Shown: positions 31,662 through 44,130 of the stretch, in pieces | How positions within the stretch are numbered: position 1 is the first letter of the stretch | How the letters are laid out: each line of letters opens with the position of its first letter | Assembly: GCA_025594325.1 (NCBI GenBank) | Contig: JANHCV010000009.1 | Coordinates: 248,001-312,000, forward strand | Direction of reading: 5' to 3' | Source of the DNA: Blastocladiella emersonii ATCC 22665 | Lineage: Eukaryota > Blastocladiomycota > Blastocladiomycetes > Blastocladiales > Blastocladiaceae | Length of the DNA: 64,000 nucleotides | The notes under the pieces: generated by a model | Told to the model about the DNA's origin: nothing | The model's input: the letters and a program-made list of their open reading frames with translations, nothing else | Database searches by the model: none | Program-made: the position numbers and the translations under genes

Positions 31662-32603
31662 GGCGGTGAGTTGCTTCATGCTTACAGATGGCGAAGTCAA
31701 AGTGGAAACCGAAGGCGCAGGAGCTCGAAGAATGCGGCATGCGGCAGTGATGCGTTGGAACGTCATCCCGTGATAGAGGTGCCTCACACATCGGCCTCCC
31801 ATTCTCCACTCCTCCGCGATGCCTTGGTGAACCTCCACCACTTCGGCTGCGCAATCGTCCGCACAACATAGCTCTCGAAAACGTGGTCGTGAGGGATCGG
31901 CTTAGAGCTCCGCGTCTCTCACGGTCGTTCTTGCTCGCGGCGGCGGCTTGCCCTGCGAGACGCGTCGCGAAATAACGTGACTCGGGAGACGCGTCTCGCT
32001 GCCTCTCGTCCAGCCTCTCGTCGGCCCGTCCCTCTCGTCAGCCAGTCCAAGTCCACATCCCCCTCCCAACGCGCAACGTTCAACGATTAACGCTACTCGA
32101 TTGACCCGACAAGCGTGTACGCCGGTGGCCTGCTGCCCGGACGCGGGCGAGGTTGAGCCCCTCAGGATTAAAGCGACCGCGGCGCATCCTGCCTCGATCG
32201 AACTCGGCCAACACGACACATCGTTCCTTGCTTCTGCTTCGTAGACCCGGTGAAGGATGAGACGGGGACCCGTCCGCTTTAGGTTTTAGGTTTAGGTTTG
32301 AGCATGGGCCGCGCTGCACGTTTTCGTGTTGGAACGCGGCCGTGGCCAAGTGACGGCTTGGGCTCAGCGACGCCCGCGCTCTCTTCTCCTTGCAAACTTG
32401 TCCATGAATAGCCTTGTCCTTCGAGAAGCGAGCGGGAGAGGTTGACATGGACGAAGGAGTCGCTGCGCCGGCAGCGGGAGGGACGCAGGGACGCGCATCA
32501 GCCTCTCTCGCTCTTCCCACGCCCGCCTCGGCCGTACATGGATCTGCCCACTTGATGCAATCACCTAACCGGACGCCCAGCCGCGCCCTCTGACCTCGTC
32601 GCG
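31662..32603. other. Intergenic region between the LRR block and the SPX-EXS gene
   Basis: 940 bp without a recognisable gene. It holds a GAGACGCGTCTC palindrome at 31986-31997 with a related GAGACGCGTCGC about 30 bp before it, and a short telomere-like tract at about 32278-32300. It marks the change from AT-richer accessory DNA to GC-rich core genes. Confidence 0.5.
32278..32300 (+). repeat. Short TTTAGG-type tract
   Basis: TTTAGG / TTTTAGG / TTTAGG in a row. Resembles a fragment of an interstitial telomeric repeat; too short to be sure. Confidence 0.3.
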
Positions 32604-35600
32604 ATGAAGTTTGCCAAGACGCTCCGCAGCGAAGTGCGTTGACGCGACGAGACGGACGGCTCCCGAGGTGCCCCGAGTTGACCGCCCCCTCTCGAGTAGG
32701 CGGTGCCAGAATGGCTGCCCAAGTACATCAACTACCGCGGGCTCAAGAAGAAGCTCACGCGCATCGAGCGCGAGATCCAGGCTCTGCGCGACGCCGAGAC
32801 CGCGGCTGCCGCTGCTGCGGGCCAGCGCTCGCCGCCGCTCTCGCGCGGATCGTCCTTCAAGTTCCGCGGCTCGGTCCCCGCCTCGCCGACCCTGCCGAGC
32901 GCGCCCTACTCGCCGCCGCTCGGCGCCCCGCCCGTCCCCGTCGTGCCCGCCGACCTGCTGCGCGCTGCGGGCATGGAGCCCGCGTCGGGGCAGCGCCACC
33001 CGCTCGCGTCCGCCATCTCGCCAAGCGACGTGGGCGACGACACGGACCACCTCCTGCCCAAGGATTCGGACTCGGAGCTCGGCTTCGCCATGCAGCCCGT
33101 CGATGTCGGCGGATCGGGCGCGTCGCAGCACGGCAACCGCGAAATGTTCCGCGTCGGTAGCGCCGACTCGATCGTCCAGCAGCGCCGCCCGCACCGTACC
33201 TCCGAGGGCGGCACCGCGTCCGAGTACCACCCGCTCGCGCGCGAGGCCGGGTCCGACGACAGCCTCGAGTCGGATTCCGGCGCAGCGCCAACAGCACCCG
33301 CTGCAGCAGCTGCGACGCTCAAGTCGCCGACAATCAAGGGCATGGCGCCCGCGCACCTCATGGCGGGCGGGAACGCCACGCACCCGTCGCCGCGCGCGAA
33401 GCCGTCGATCCACTCGAACAGGAGCGCGAGCGCCGACGCGCTCGGCGCGCTGCCCGACCGCAGCGACCCGAATCTGCCGCACTCGTCGTCGTCGGGTCTC
33501 CTCGGCTCGCCGCTGCCGTTCCCGCCGCTGCAGCTCGAGGTGCTCACCAGCAGCGCCGAGCTCGACAAGGACATCATGGAGGGCCGGCTGCGCGCCATGC
33601 AGGCGCCGCTGAGCCCCGCGCCCACGGCGTCGCGCAAGAACTCGTTCCGCTCCACGTTCACCAACTACCGCCGCCGCATGCAGGCGCACGGGTCGCACTG
33701 TACGTCTTGTTTGGGTTGGTTCGCTTGGTTCTGTCGCTCAACCCGCTCGTTCGTGTGAATAGTCGAGCCCGACACCCACCTCGACGCCTTCCTCAACACG
33801 CGGCCGCAGGTCGAGCGCGACTTTTTCGAGATGCTTGACGGCGAGATGCGCAAGATCACCGACTTTTTCAACGGTGCGTGCGGCTGGTATTCACGTCCCA
33901 GCTACTCCTCGCTGACCCCCGCCGCCTGCGTACAGACCAGGTCGCCCACCACCACGAAACCATGGCCAAGATCAAGCGCCTCATTGCCGAGCTCGACCAC
34001 CGAGAAGCGCCTCGCCGGCCCAACTCGGACGATGTACGGAGCGCTTGCTCATATCATACCGCTCTCCCGCTCACACCGTTCGCTGCAGATGTCCATCTTC
34101 AACATGATCCGGCCCGCGATCCCGCTCGCGACGCGCAGCAGCAAGACCAAGGTCCTGCGCAACGCCATGCTCGAGTACTATCGCGCCCTCACGCTGATGC
34201 GCAACTACCAGGTACGTTGCCTTGCTCCACCCGAGCCTGGTCGATCGTTGCTAACTCCGACTCTCGCGCCGATCCTGCAGATTCTCAACTTTACGGGTCT
34301 TTTCAAGGTACTTTCCGCTTCGCCCGCCGCACTCCGCCTACACTCACCCACCTCCTCGACGCGAGCAGATCCTGAAAAAGTTTGACAAGACGGCGGGCTG
34401 GCGGTCGTCGCGCATCTACATCACGGACCGCAAGTACCTGCTGTCGTGGGACCAGGACCCCGTGGTGCGCGACCTGCTCAAGGAGACCGAGGCGCTGTAC
34501 TGCAACTTCTTCAGCAAGGGCCACCGCCAGGCCGGCATGAAGGAGCTGCGGCTCCCCGACAAGCGCCGCGTCACGCACCAGGAGGAGACGTGGCTCAGCG
34601 GCTTCTTCATTGGCGCCGGCCTGTGTCTGCTGCTGCAGAGCGTCATCTCGAGTACGTTCGCCTGGTGTCGCGCGCAATCGCGCTCGACTAACACGGCACT
34701 CGCCCTTTTGTAGTCGTCAAGGGCCAGTCTTACCTCAAGCCGCACTTTGTGCCGCTGGTCCAGGTATACGGCGGGTTCCTGATGCCGATCGTGTTCGGGA
34801 TGCTGTTCGTGTGGTGTCTGTACAAGTGGTCGGTGCACGGCGTCAACTACGTGTTCATCTTCGAGTTCAACTCGCGCGACCACATCCACTATCTCGAGTT
34901 TCTCGAGATCCCGTCGTTCCTGTTCCTGCTGTGGAGCATCTTCGTGTTCCTGACCCTGACGCCCGTCAACGAGGACCTCGACGTGTCGCCGCTCATGCTC
35001 CCGCTCATCTTCGCGTCCATCTGCCTCGCCTTCTTCGTCAACCCGTTCCCGATCCTGCACCGCAACGCGCGGTGGTGGCTGATCCGGACCCTGGTACATT
35101 GCTCGCTGACTTCTCGCCCCGGCGTCCAACTGACGCGTCGCCTGAGTGTAGTCGCGCATCCTCGCGTCGCCGTTCCACAAGATCTACTTCCGCGACTTCT
35201 TCCTGACCGACATCATGTGCTCGCTCGTCTTCTCGCTCAACTCGCTGCCGCTCTTCTTCTGCGTGTCGCTGCGGCAAGACGAGGCGTGCGACACGTCGCG
35301 GTCGCCCTTCTCGCTCGCCTTCGCGATCCTGCCCGTCCTGCTGCGCCTGATCCAGTGCGTCCGCCGTACCTACGACTCGGGCAACGTCCACCCGCACATG
35401 ACCAACGCCGGCAAGTACTGCTTCTCGCTGTCGGTCATCTGCGCGTCCTTCGTCTGGCGGTACACGGACGCCGACGCGTGGTTCTGGGCGTGGATCGCGC
35501 TCTCGGCGTGCGCTACCGCGTACGCGATTGTGTGGGATGTACGTATGGCGGTGCGGGACTCGGGTGTGCGCAGACTGACGCGTTCGTGTTCGTGTGCGTG

Positions 35601-36101
35601 TAGAGCTACATGGACTGGGGCCTGTGCGACCGCAACCACCAGTTCCTGCGCGCCGACCGCATCTTTGCGCCGCCGGGCGTCTACTATTTTGCGCTGTGCA
35701 GCAACGCGGTGCTCCGACTCGGCTGGATTCTGGTACGTCGCCGCGCCGCCCTCGCTCCGTCTCCGTCCCCGCCCCTCACTCACCACCCTCCCGCCGTGTA
35801 GCAAATCTCGCCGGGCCACTGGCTCCCGACCGTGTCGGTGACGGCCGTGACGCTGATCCTAGCACTGCTCGAGGCGGTGCGACGCGTGCAGTGGTGCCTG
35901 TACCGCATGGAGGCCGAGCACCTGGTCAACGTCGGCCAGTGGCGCGCCACCAAGGAGATCCCGCTGCCGCTGCGCAACTCGTCCGACGACGACGAGGAGC
36001 ACGGCATGGCGGTGCTCGGCGGCGGCGGTGGTGCGGGCGCGGGGCGGAACCGGCCCGCGGTGAGTATGGAGAGTCGGCGGTCCGGGTCGCCTGAGCGATA
36101 A
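32604..36101 (+). CDS. SPX-EXS protein, SYG1/XPR1-type phosphate exporter
   Basis: Membrane protein that in XPR1 exports phosphate under inositol-pyrophosphate control. Eleven exons: 32604-32633, 32700-33699, 33763-33873, 33936-34033, 34089-34211, 34281-34307, 34369-34651, 34714-35093, 35152-35538, 35604-35732, 35802-36101; 955 residues in frame. SPX starts MKFAKTLRSE then PEWLPKYINYRGLKKKL (basic phosphate-sensor residues), is interrupted by about 300 low-complexity residues, and resumes at ERDFFEMLDGEMRKITDFFN. Transmembrane helices begin with LSGFFIGAGLCLLLQSVI. EXS domain: FRDFFLTDIMCSL, RLIQCVRR, NAGKYCFSLSVI, HWLPTVSVT, RRVQWCLYRMEAEH. One exon is only 27 nt. Confidence 0.92.
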
Positions 36102-36198
36102 TTAGGAAGACGAATACACAACCGTTGTACACGCGATTGATGGTGGAGAGAGGGCGACGACGTGTATATATAGGCAACAAAAAAGGGAGCGGCGGGGA
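36102..36198. terminator. Shared 3'-end region with TATATATA
   Basis: 97 bp between two convergent genes. It includes GTATATATAG near 36163-36172, palindromic, so it could serve as a 3'-end efficiency element on both strands. A similar TATATATAG lies between the convergent pair at 44067-44130. Confidence 0.4.
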
Positions 36199-38424
<2,226 letters not shown>

Positions 38425-38505
38425 TCAGGTGACGGCATCGCGTCCATTTGCGCTACCGTAATAGAGGTACATGTTGCACAAATCATCACAAAATCAGTCC
38501 ATCCA

Positions 38506-40708
38506 TCACTTTTGAGTCTGCATCTTCTTCTGCTCGGCCCACATCTGCCCGAGCGCCGCCATCACGTCCTTGTGCGCGGCGCCGGGCCGCGCGCGCTTGA
38601 CGGCCGCGTACTGCTCCTTGACAAACACCTGGTACGCCGTGAGCGGCCGCGGCGCCTTGACCTTGACCGGCGCGCCCGCGGCTGCGGCGGCGTCGGCGTC
38701 CGCCGCGGTCCCAAGAAGCACGAGCTCGTCGCCGACCATCTCGTGGAGCACGAGCGCGCCGGTCCCGCACTTGCCACACCCCTGCCAGGCCACGTCGATG
38801 GACCGCGAGTGGCGCTTGTGCGCGTGCCCGCACCCAGGCGTCTGGCACACGTAGTGGAACCGGCGCTTGATGTCGTACGTGTGGCGGACGGTGACGCGGT
38901 CCGCGGGGAACGCGCGGGTCGCGCGCTTCGCCCACGCGTGGAACAGCGGGCCGTGCGGCGGCTTGACCGAGTGCGAAAAGTACCACGTCGCCGCGTGGCA
39001 CAGCTCGTGCAGCAGCGTCGACCGCAGCCGGTCCTCGGAGTCGACCACCTTGGTGCTCAGCTCGACGGACCCCGAGTAGATGTACCCGTCGTCGGGCACG
39101 GTCGCCGCCGTGGGGTCGGTGAGCGAGCCGGGTAGCAGCGGCGCGTATCTGGTAGGCTTAGCCCGGCGGCCGCGGAACCGGCCGGCCGTTCGCGTCAGGC
39201 GCGGCTTCCACACCACGGGCAGGTCGGCCGGCAGCTTCGAGTCGAACACGGCGCGGTTGAACTCGGCAAACGCGGCCGCGGCGAGCGCGACGCGCTGCTT
39301 CTTGAACGCCTTACCGGTCAGGTACACGCGGGCCGGGGCTACGCGCGTGCGGCGTGTTAGTTGCCGTTCAGGCGAGAGCGAGCGAAGGAGAAAACGTACC
39401 GCACTTCTTCTTGAGGATGGCCGCCTCGGCCGCCTCAGCCTCGGTCATATCAAAGTCCTCGTCGCCCGCGCTCCCGACATCCTCGTCGTCCTCGCTGTCG
39501 TCAATGAACGACGCGTCGGAGTCGTCCTCATCGAGCTCGCTGCCTTCGTTATCCTCGTGGCCCGAGTCACAGCGCCCACCCTCCTCGTCGTCCTCGTCGC
39601 TGTCGTCGTCCTCGACACCCTCCTCCTTGTCGAGCCCGTCACCGAGGAACCGCGGCGGCCGCGCCAGTGTATCGCCGCCCGCGCACCGTGCGCGGAGCAG
39701 CTCGACGCGGGACGCGCGCTGGGTCCGGTTGCGCGACGGCGCGGAAGGCATGGCGAGCGCGTCGGCCTCGATCATGATGATGTCGTCATCGTCGTCCTCG
39801 GCGGTGGTGTCAACCTGCTCGGGTTCGGGCTCAGGGTTGCGGACGAGGTCGCGGCGGCGGCGCAGGCGGCGCAGGGTCGGTTTCGGCGACGTCGGCGACG
39901 TTGGCGATACACGGACGGCGGGCGAGGGCGTCGCAGCGCGCGGCTCCGGCTCAGCAGCGGGCGCGAACGTCGGGGTGGCGCTCGCCGCCGCCGCAGTCGG
40001 AGTCGCTGCCACCGCAGCCGGCGACGGGGACGCGAGCGCGAGCAGGTCCTGGATCGGGCGGGCGGGCGACGTCGGGTGCGGCACGGCGTAGCCGAGGCCG
40101 TCGGCCTTGGTCTCGACCGACAGCTTGGACATGCGGCGGACGAGCGGGTCGGCGGCGCGCACGGGCGTGTCGGCAGGCGACGAGCGACGCGATCGCTTGC
40201 GCGGGCGGGCGAGGAGCGGCGAACGAGTGAAGGGGATTCGCACCGCATCGTCATTGTCATCGTCGTCGTCGTCGCTCGAGAGGATGATCACCTGCGTGAC
40301 AGGTGCCGCGGGGCGAGGCGTGGGCGCCTCGGGACGAGGTGCGGGCGCGGCAGGACGAGGTGCACGGCGCGCAGCGTCGAGCTGGGTGCGCAGGGTGCGG
40401 TTCTCGTGCTGCAGCCGGTCGACGAGCGCGACGATGCGCTCGATCGCCGACTCGAGCTACTCGCACCGACTGCGTGAGTCGTGAGAACGGATGAGCGACT
40501 TCGCGTTGATACGCACGCGTTCGTGGACAAACTCGTAGTCTTCCATCTCGCGATCGTCCTCTGACTCGTCGTACTCGTCGGGGTCGCTGAAGTACGGGAC
40601 CTTCGCCTCGAGCGCGTGGACAAACCGCTTGTACATGTCCTCCTGGCGCTCGTAGCGCCCGCCGCGGCGGCCGGCGGCGAGGTACGCAGGCACGAAGCTT
40701 CTGCGCAT
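38506..40708 (-). CDS. GCNA-like SprT metalloprotease with HMG-like tail
   Basis: Likely protease for DNA-protein crosslinks (GCNA/ACRC and Spartan relatives). Exons 40708-40517, 40456-39400, 39338-38506; 693 residues in frame. Residues 1-85 start MRRSFVPAYLAAGRRGG with a possible coiled coil at LVDRLQHENRTLRTQLDAA. Residues about 110-410 are disordered and very acidic (SSDDDDDDNDD; DDDSDEDDEEGG). The SprT domain carries the zinc motif HELCH (about residue 526) and later a zinc-ribbon CQTPGCGH...CGKCG. The C-terminal 45 residues (APRPLTAYQVFVKEQYAAVK) resemble an HMG-box half. Acidic IDR + SprT + zinc ribbon + HMG is the GCNA layout. First intron uses GTGCGT. Confidence 0.88.
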
Positions 40709-40952
40709 TCTAGCAATTCATGGAGGGGTGTGCGATGGAGCGAGAGGGAGAGCGAGAACCAAAGGCGACGACGCGTCGATGGCTGTGGGACGACAGAGGC
40801 CTGGACAGAGGCCGCTGCGCCATCGTCACACGACCCGCGACCTCGTCTCGGCCACATCACCGCGCCCTCCCCCCCTCCTCCCGGCGACGACAGCCGGCGA
40901 TCGCGCGGCCCGCACTCTCTGCAACGCATTCTCCATCGCCGCCGCGGCCGCC
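40709..40952. promoter_or_regulatory. Bidirectional promoter with ACGCGT
   Basis: 244 bp between divergent starts of the GCNA-like and the next gene. Contains GACGACGCGTCG around 40768-40779; the ACGCGT core is the G1/S (MBF) site in other fungi, which would suit a DNA-repair gene. Inference only. Confidence 0.35.
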
Positions 40953-43900
40953 ATGTCGCAGTCGTCGCGCGTCTACCCCGCGAAAAAGACGACGCACGCC
41001 GGCCCGGGGACCGCCGCCGTCCCCGCGGGCGTCGCGCCGGGCCAGGTTAGCGCGCTCACCAAGCTCGGCCACGCCCAGGCCCACGCCCAGGGCCTGGGCA
41101 AGCCCAACCCGCGCGGAAAGCGGCTCGGCCCGATCGCTTCCATCCCGCCGCCGTCCGCATCCTCGTCATCGGCAGCGGCGGCAGCAGAGGATCCGGCGGC
41201 CGATACGGAACCGCTCGACCTGCACGCGCTGTTCCCCGGCGACCTCGTGTGGTACCGGCTCAAGGTACCGCCCTCGGGTAAGTCCCTGATGGTGCCGGCC
41301 ACAGTGAAGGCCGTGGCGCCGCTCGTGACGCGGCTCGAGCTCGACAGCCCGTGTTTCGGCGACAGCGGGACCGTGACGCTGAACGAGCGCCGGCTCCTGC
41401 GCCACTACTACGTGCTGCCGGCCGCCAAACCCGGCGATCCGGGCACCGACCAGCTGCGGACGTACGAGGCCACCCTGCGCAACTCGGTCAAGACGGCCAA
41501 GCCTGAGACCATGCGTATCGCGCGCGCCGGCGTCAAGCTGCTCAACAGCATAGCGTCGGGCTCGGCGTCGTCTGGCACGTCGGCGCCGGCCAAGGTCCTC
41601 GGCAACATCATCGCGCCGCCTCCCCGCCCTGGATCGAGCGGTACCTGTACGTTCTCGGTGCTCGTTAGTGCTCTTGAGGTGGCCATGTCTCACGCCCGCT
41701 CGCCTCTTCTTCGCATATAGCCGACCAGTTTGCCCTGCCCTCGACCAAGATTAGCGATGCCGGTACGCCCTCCCCGCGGTCATCCCTGCCCCGATCGCGC
41801 TGACACGCTTCGCCGTGTAGCCAAGGACCGGTACCGCACCGAGACCAAGGCCAAGGGCGCCGCTGCGCCGTCCAAGGCCGCTGCCGCCGCCGTCGGCGCC
41901 TCCACCTCGTCGTCCAAGCGCGCCTCCGCGCCCGCACCGGCGCCGAAGAAGCCCGATCCCGCGGATACGTGGGTCGCCGACGCCGGCTTCAAATCCAAGC
42001 TCTCGGACAGCGACCTGAGCAGCGATGACGAGCGTGAGTACCGTGATCTACACCCTCCTGTCGAACAGTTACTGACCAACCCGCCCAACGTAGTCGTCAA
42101 GCCGCCCAAACGCGCGCCGGCGGCAGCCCCGCCGAAATCGCGCCGCAGCGCCGGCGGCACCCCGATCGAGTCGCCCGCCGAGACCGCGGCGCGCGGCGCG
42201 TCACGCGCCCAGTCCGCCGCCAACTCGCCCAAACCGCTGCCGCCCGCCCCGCCCTCGCTCCGCCCGCCATCGCCCGTCGCTCCGCGCGACCCGCCGAGCC
42301 CGAAACGCGCCACCATCAAGACGGTGCGCATGGCGAAACGCGCGCGCACGTCGCCCAGCGACCTCGGCCTGAACATTGACCTCCCCGCGGCAGCGCTGTC
42401 GCAGGACAGCCTAGCGGACCTAGGCTCGGTCGTCGCGTCGGATGACGACTCGGACGACGCGGGCGGCGAGCACGCGCGCGCGGCCGCCGCGCAGTGGCTC
42501 GCGCTCGGCGACCCGGCGCTCGCGCGGCGCGGGGCCTCGCCGCTGCACGTCCCCGCGCGCATCCTCGCGCGCACCCCCGCTACGGGCTCGGTCCGCGTGC
42601 GGTACTTTGACGGCGTCGACGCGGACCTCGACCGCGCCGCCGTCCGCGTGATTGGGGACCGCGGGTTCCGCGACGTGCCCGTCGCGCGCCCGCCGGCGCC
42701 GCCGCGCCCCGACCCGCGGTACCGCAACCCGGTGCTCGAGGCGCGGCTCGCCGCGGTCCTGCCCGCCGTCGACGGCGTGCTCCAGGGCGAGCGCGCGAGT
42801 GCACGGTTCGCCATGTACCGCCAGCTCGGGCGCCGGTCCCAGAACGAGCTGGCGGGGCTGTCCGGATACAACCCGTACTCGCGCAACGAGTACGCGCTCG
42901 TCCGCCGCGTGCTCGAGTGGCGGTACCTCGGCACGCCGTTCGAGGATGAGGATGGGGTGGTGGCCGTGATGCCCCCGTCGTCGCAGCAGCAGGCGCCGCC
43001 GTCGGTCGACGTCCCGATGCAGGAGGAGGAGCCCATCACCGTGTCGGGCCCGTCGTCGCCCGTGCTCTCGGACCTCTCGGACCTCGACGACCCGGCGCCC
43101 GCGGACGCGGCGGCGGGCCGACGAAAGTCCAAGCACAAGGCGACATACGTTCACTCCTCGTCGTCGTCCTCGTCTTCTTCCTCGGACGACTCGGACCGCG
43201 ACGACTACGACCCGCGCCCGGTCCAGCAGTCCAAGGCGCGGTCCAAGAAGCCGTCCCCGACCACCACGTCGGCGCCCGCGCCCATCACCGCCGTCGCGGG
43301 CAAGTCCAACTCGAAGAAGAAAACGAAACCCGCCGCTTCCGCGGCATCTGGCGAGCCGACCCTCGCCGACCTCGACCCGCCGCTGCGCTCCCCGACCCGG
43401 TCGACGGCAGTCGCGGCGCACGCGGCGCGGCTCGCCCCGCTCGCGACGCTGTTCCCGCGGCCCGACGCCGCCGCGCTGCGAGTCTCGGACCGCCGCCTGT
43501 TCGACTTCGTGATTGTCCCCGAGACGGTGCTCCGGCTCGTCGTCCTGTCGCACGGGCTCGCGGACGCGGCGGCCGCGGCGGAACCGACGCCAGGTGCGGT
43601 TGCCGCGGTGGATGCGGGCAAGAAGGCGGGGAAGAAGCGGGGCCGCGACGACGACAAGAAGAAGGCGGCGGCAGTCGTGGCCGACCCGGCGTTCGTCTCG
43701 GCGCTCTCCGCCGACTCGGACTCGGACGCTTCCTCCTCCTCGGCGTCGTCGTCGCTCAGCTCCGCGCCCGGTTCCTCCCCGCCACCTCCCGCCCCCGCCG
43801 CTGCCCCAACCTCGACCATCTCGCGCGCGGACCGCCTGCTCGCGCTGACGGCGCAGTACGCGTACGACTCGGAGCACTGGAACGATCTGGACGCGTGGCA

Positions 43901-44066
43901 CGCCGCGGGCGCGCCGGTCCCCTACCCCGCCGCGTACACGGTGTCGCCGGCCGCCGAGCGCGCCGTCATCCCGCTCGCCGAGGCCGTGTACAAGGACGCG
44001 GCGTGGGTCCACGGCATCGTCGAGCTGCACCGCACCACGCGGCAGCACGGCTCGGGGAGAAGGTAG
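40953..44066 (+). CDS. Large unknown, probably nuclear, protein
   Basis: Exons 40953-41646 (donor GTACGT; an alternative donor at 41641 also keeps frame), 41721-41762, 41821-42033, 42094-44066; about 973 residues. The last intron (60 nt, GTGAGT with TTACTGAC branch-like site) contains no stop, so retention would add 20 residues. Near residues 90-155 a small beta domain FPGDLVWYRLKVPPSGKSLM ... RLLRHYYVLPA resembles a Tudor/PWWP-type fold. A mid segment RFAMYRQLGRRSQNELAGLS ... RVLEWRYLGTPFED and a C-terminal RRLFDFVIVPETVLRLVVLS look folded. The rest is Ser/Ala/Pro with acidic Ser-Asp tracts. Chromatin association is a guess; family not recognised. Confidence 0.7.
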
Positions 44067-44130
44067 AGTGTACATGAAGGACGAGGAGGAGTATATATAG
44101 TTTACGATACGAAGAGAGTGGGTGGTTTAT
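44067..44130. terminator. Convergent 3' region
   Basis: 64 bp with GTATATATAG at about 44091-44100, between two stop codons facing each other. Confidence 0.4.

Noticed and set aside
42034-42093. In-frame stretch as coding sequence
   Set aside because: It has a canonical GTGAGT donor, branch-like TTACTGAC and GTAG acceptor; treated as intron, though retention would keep frame.
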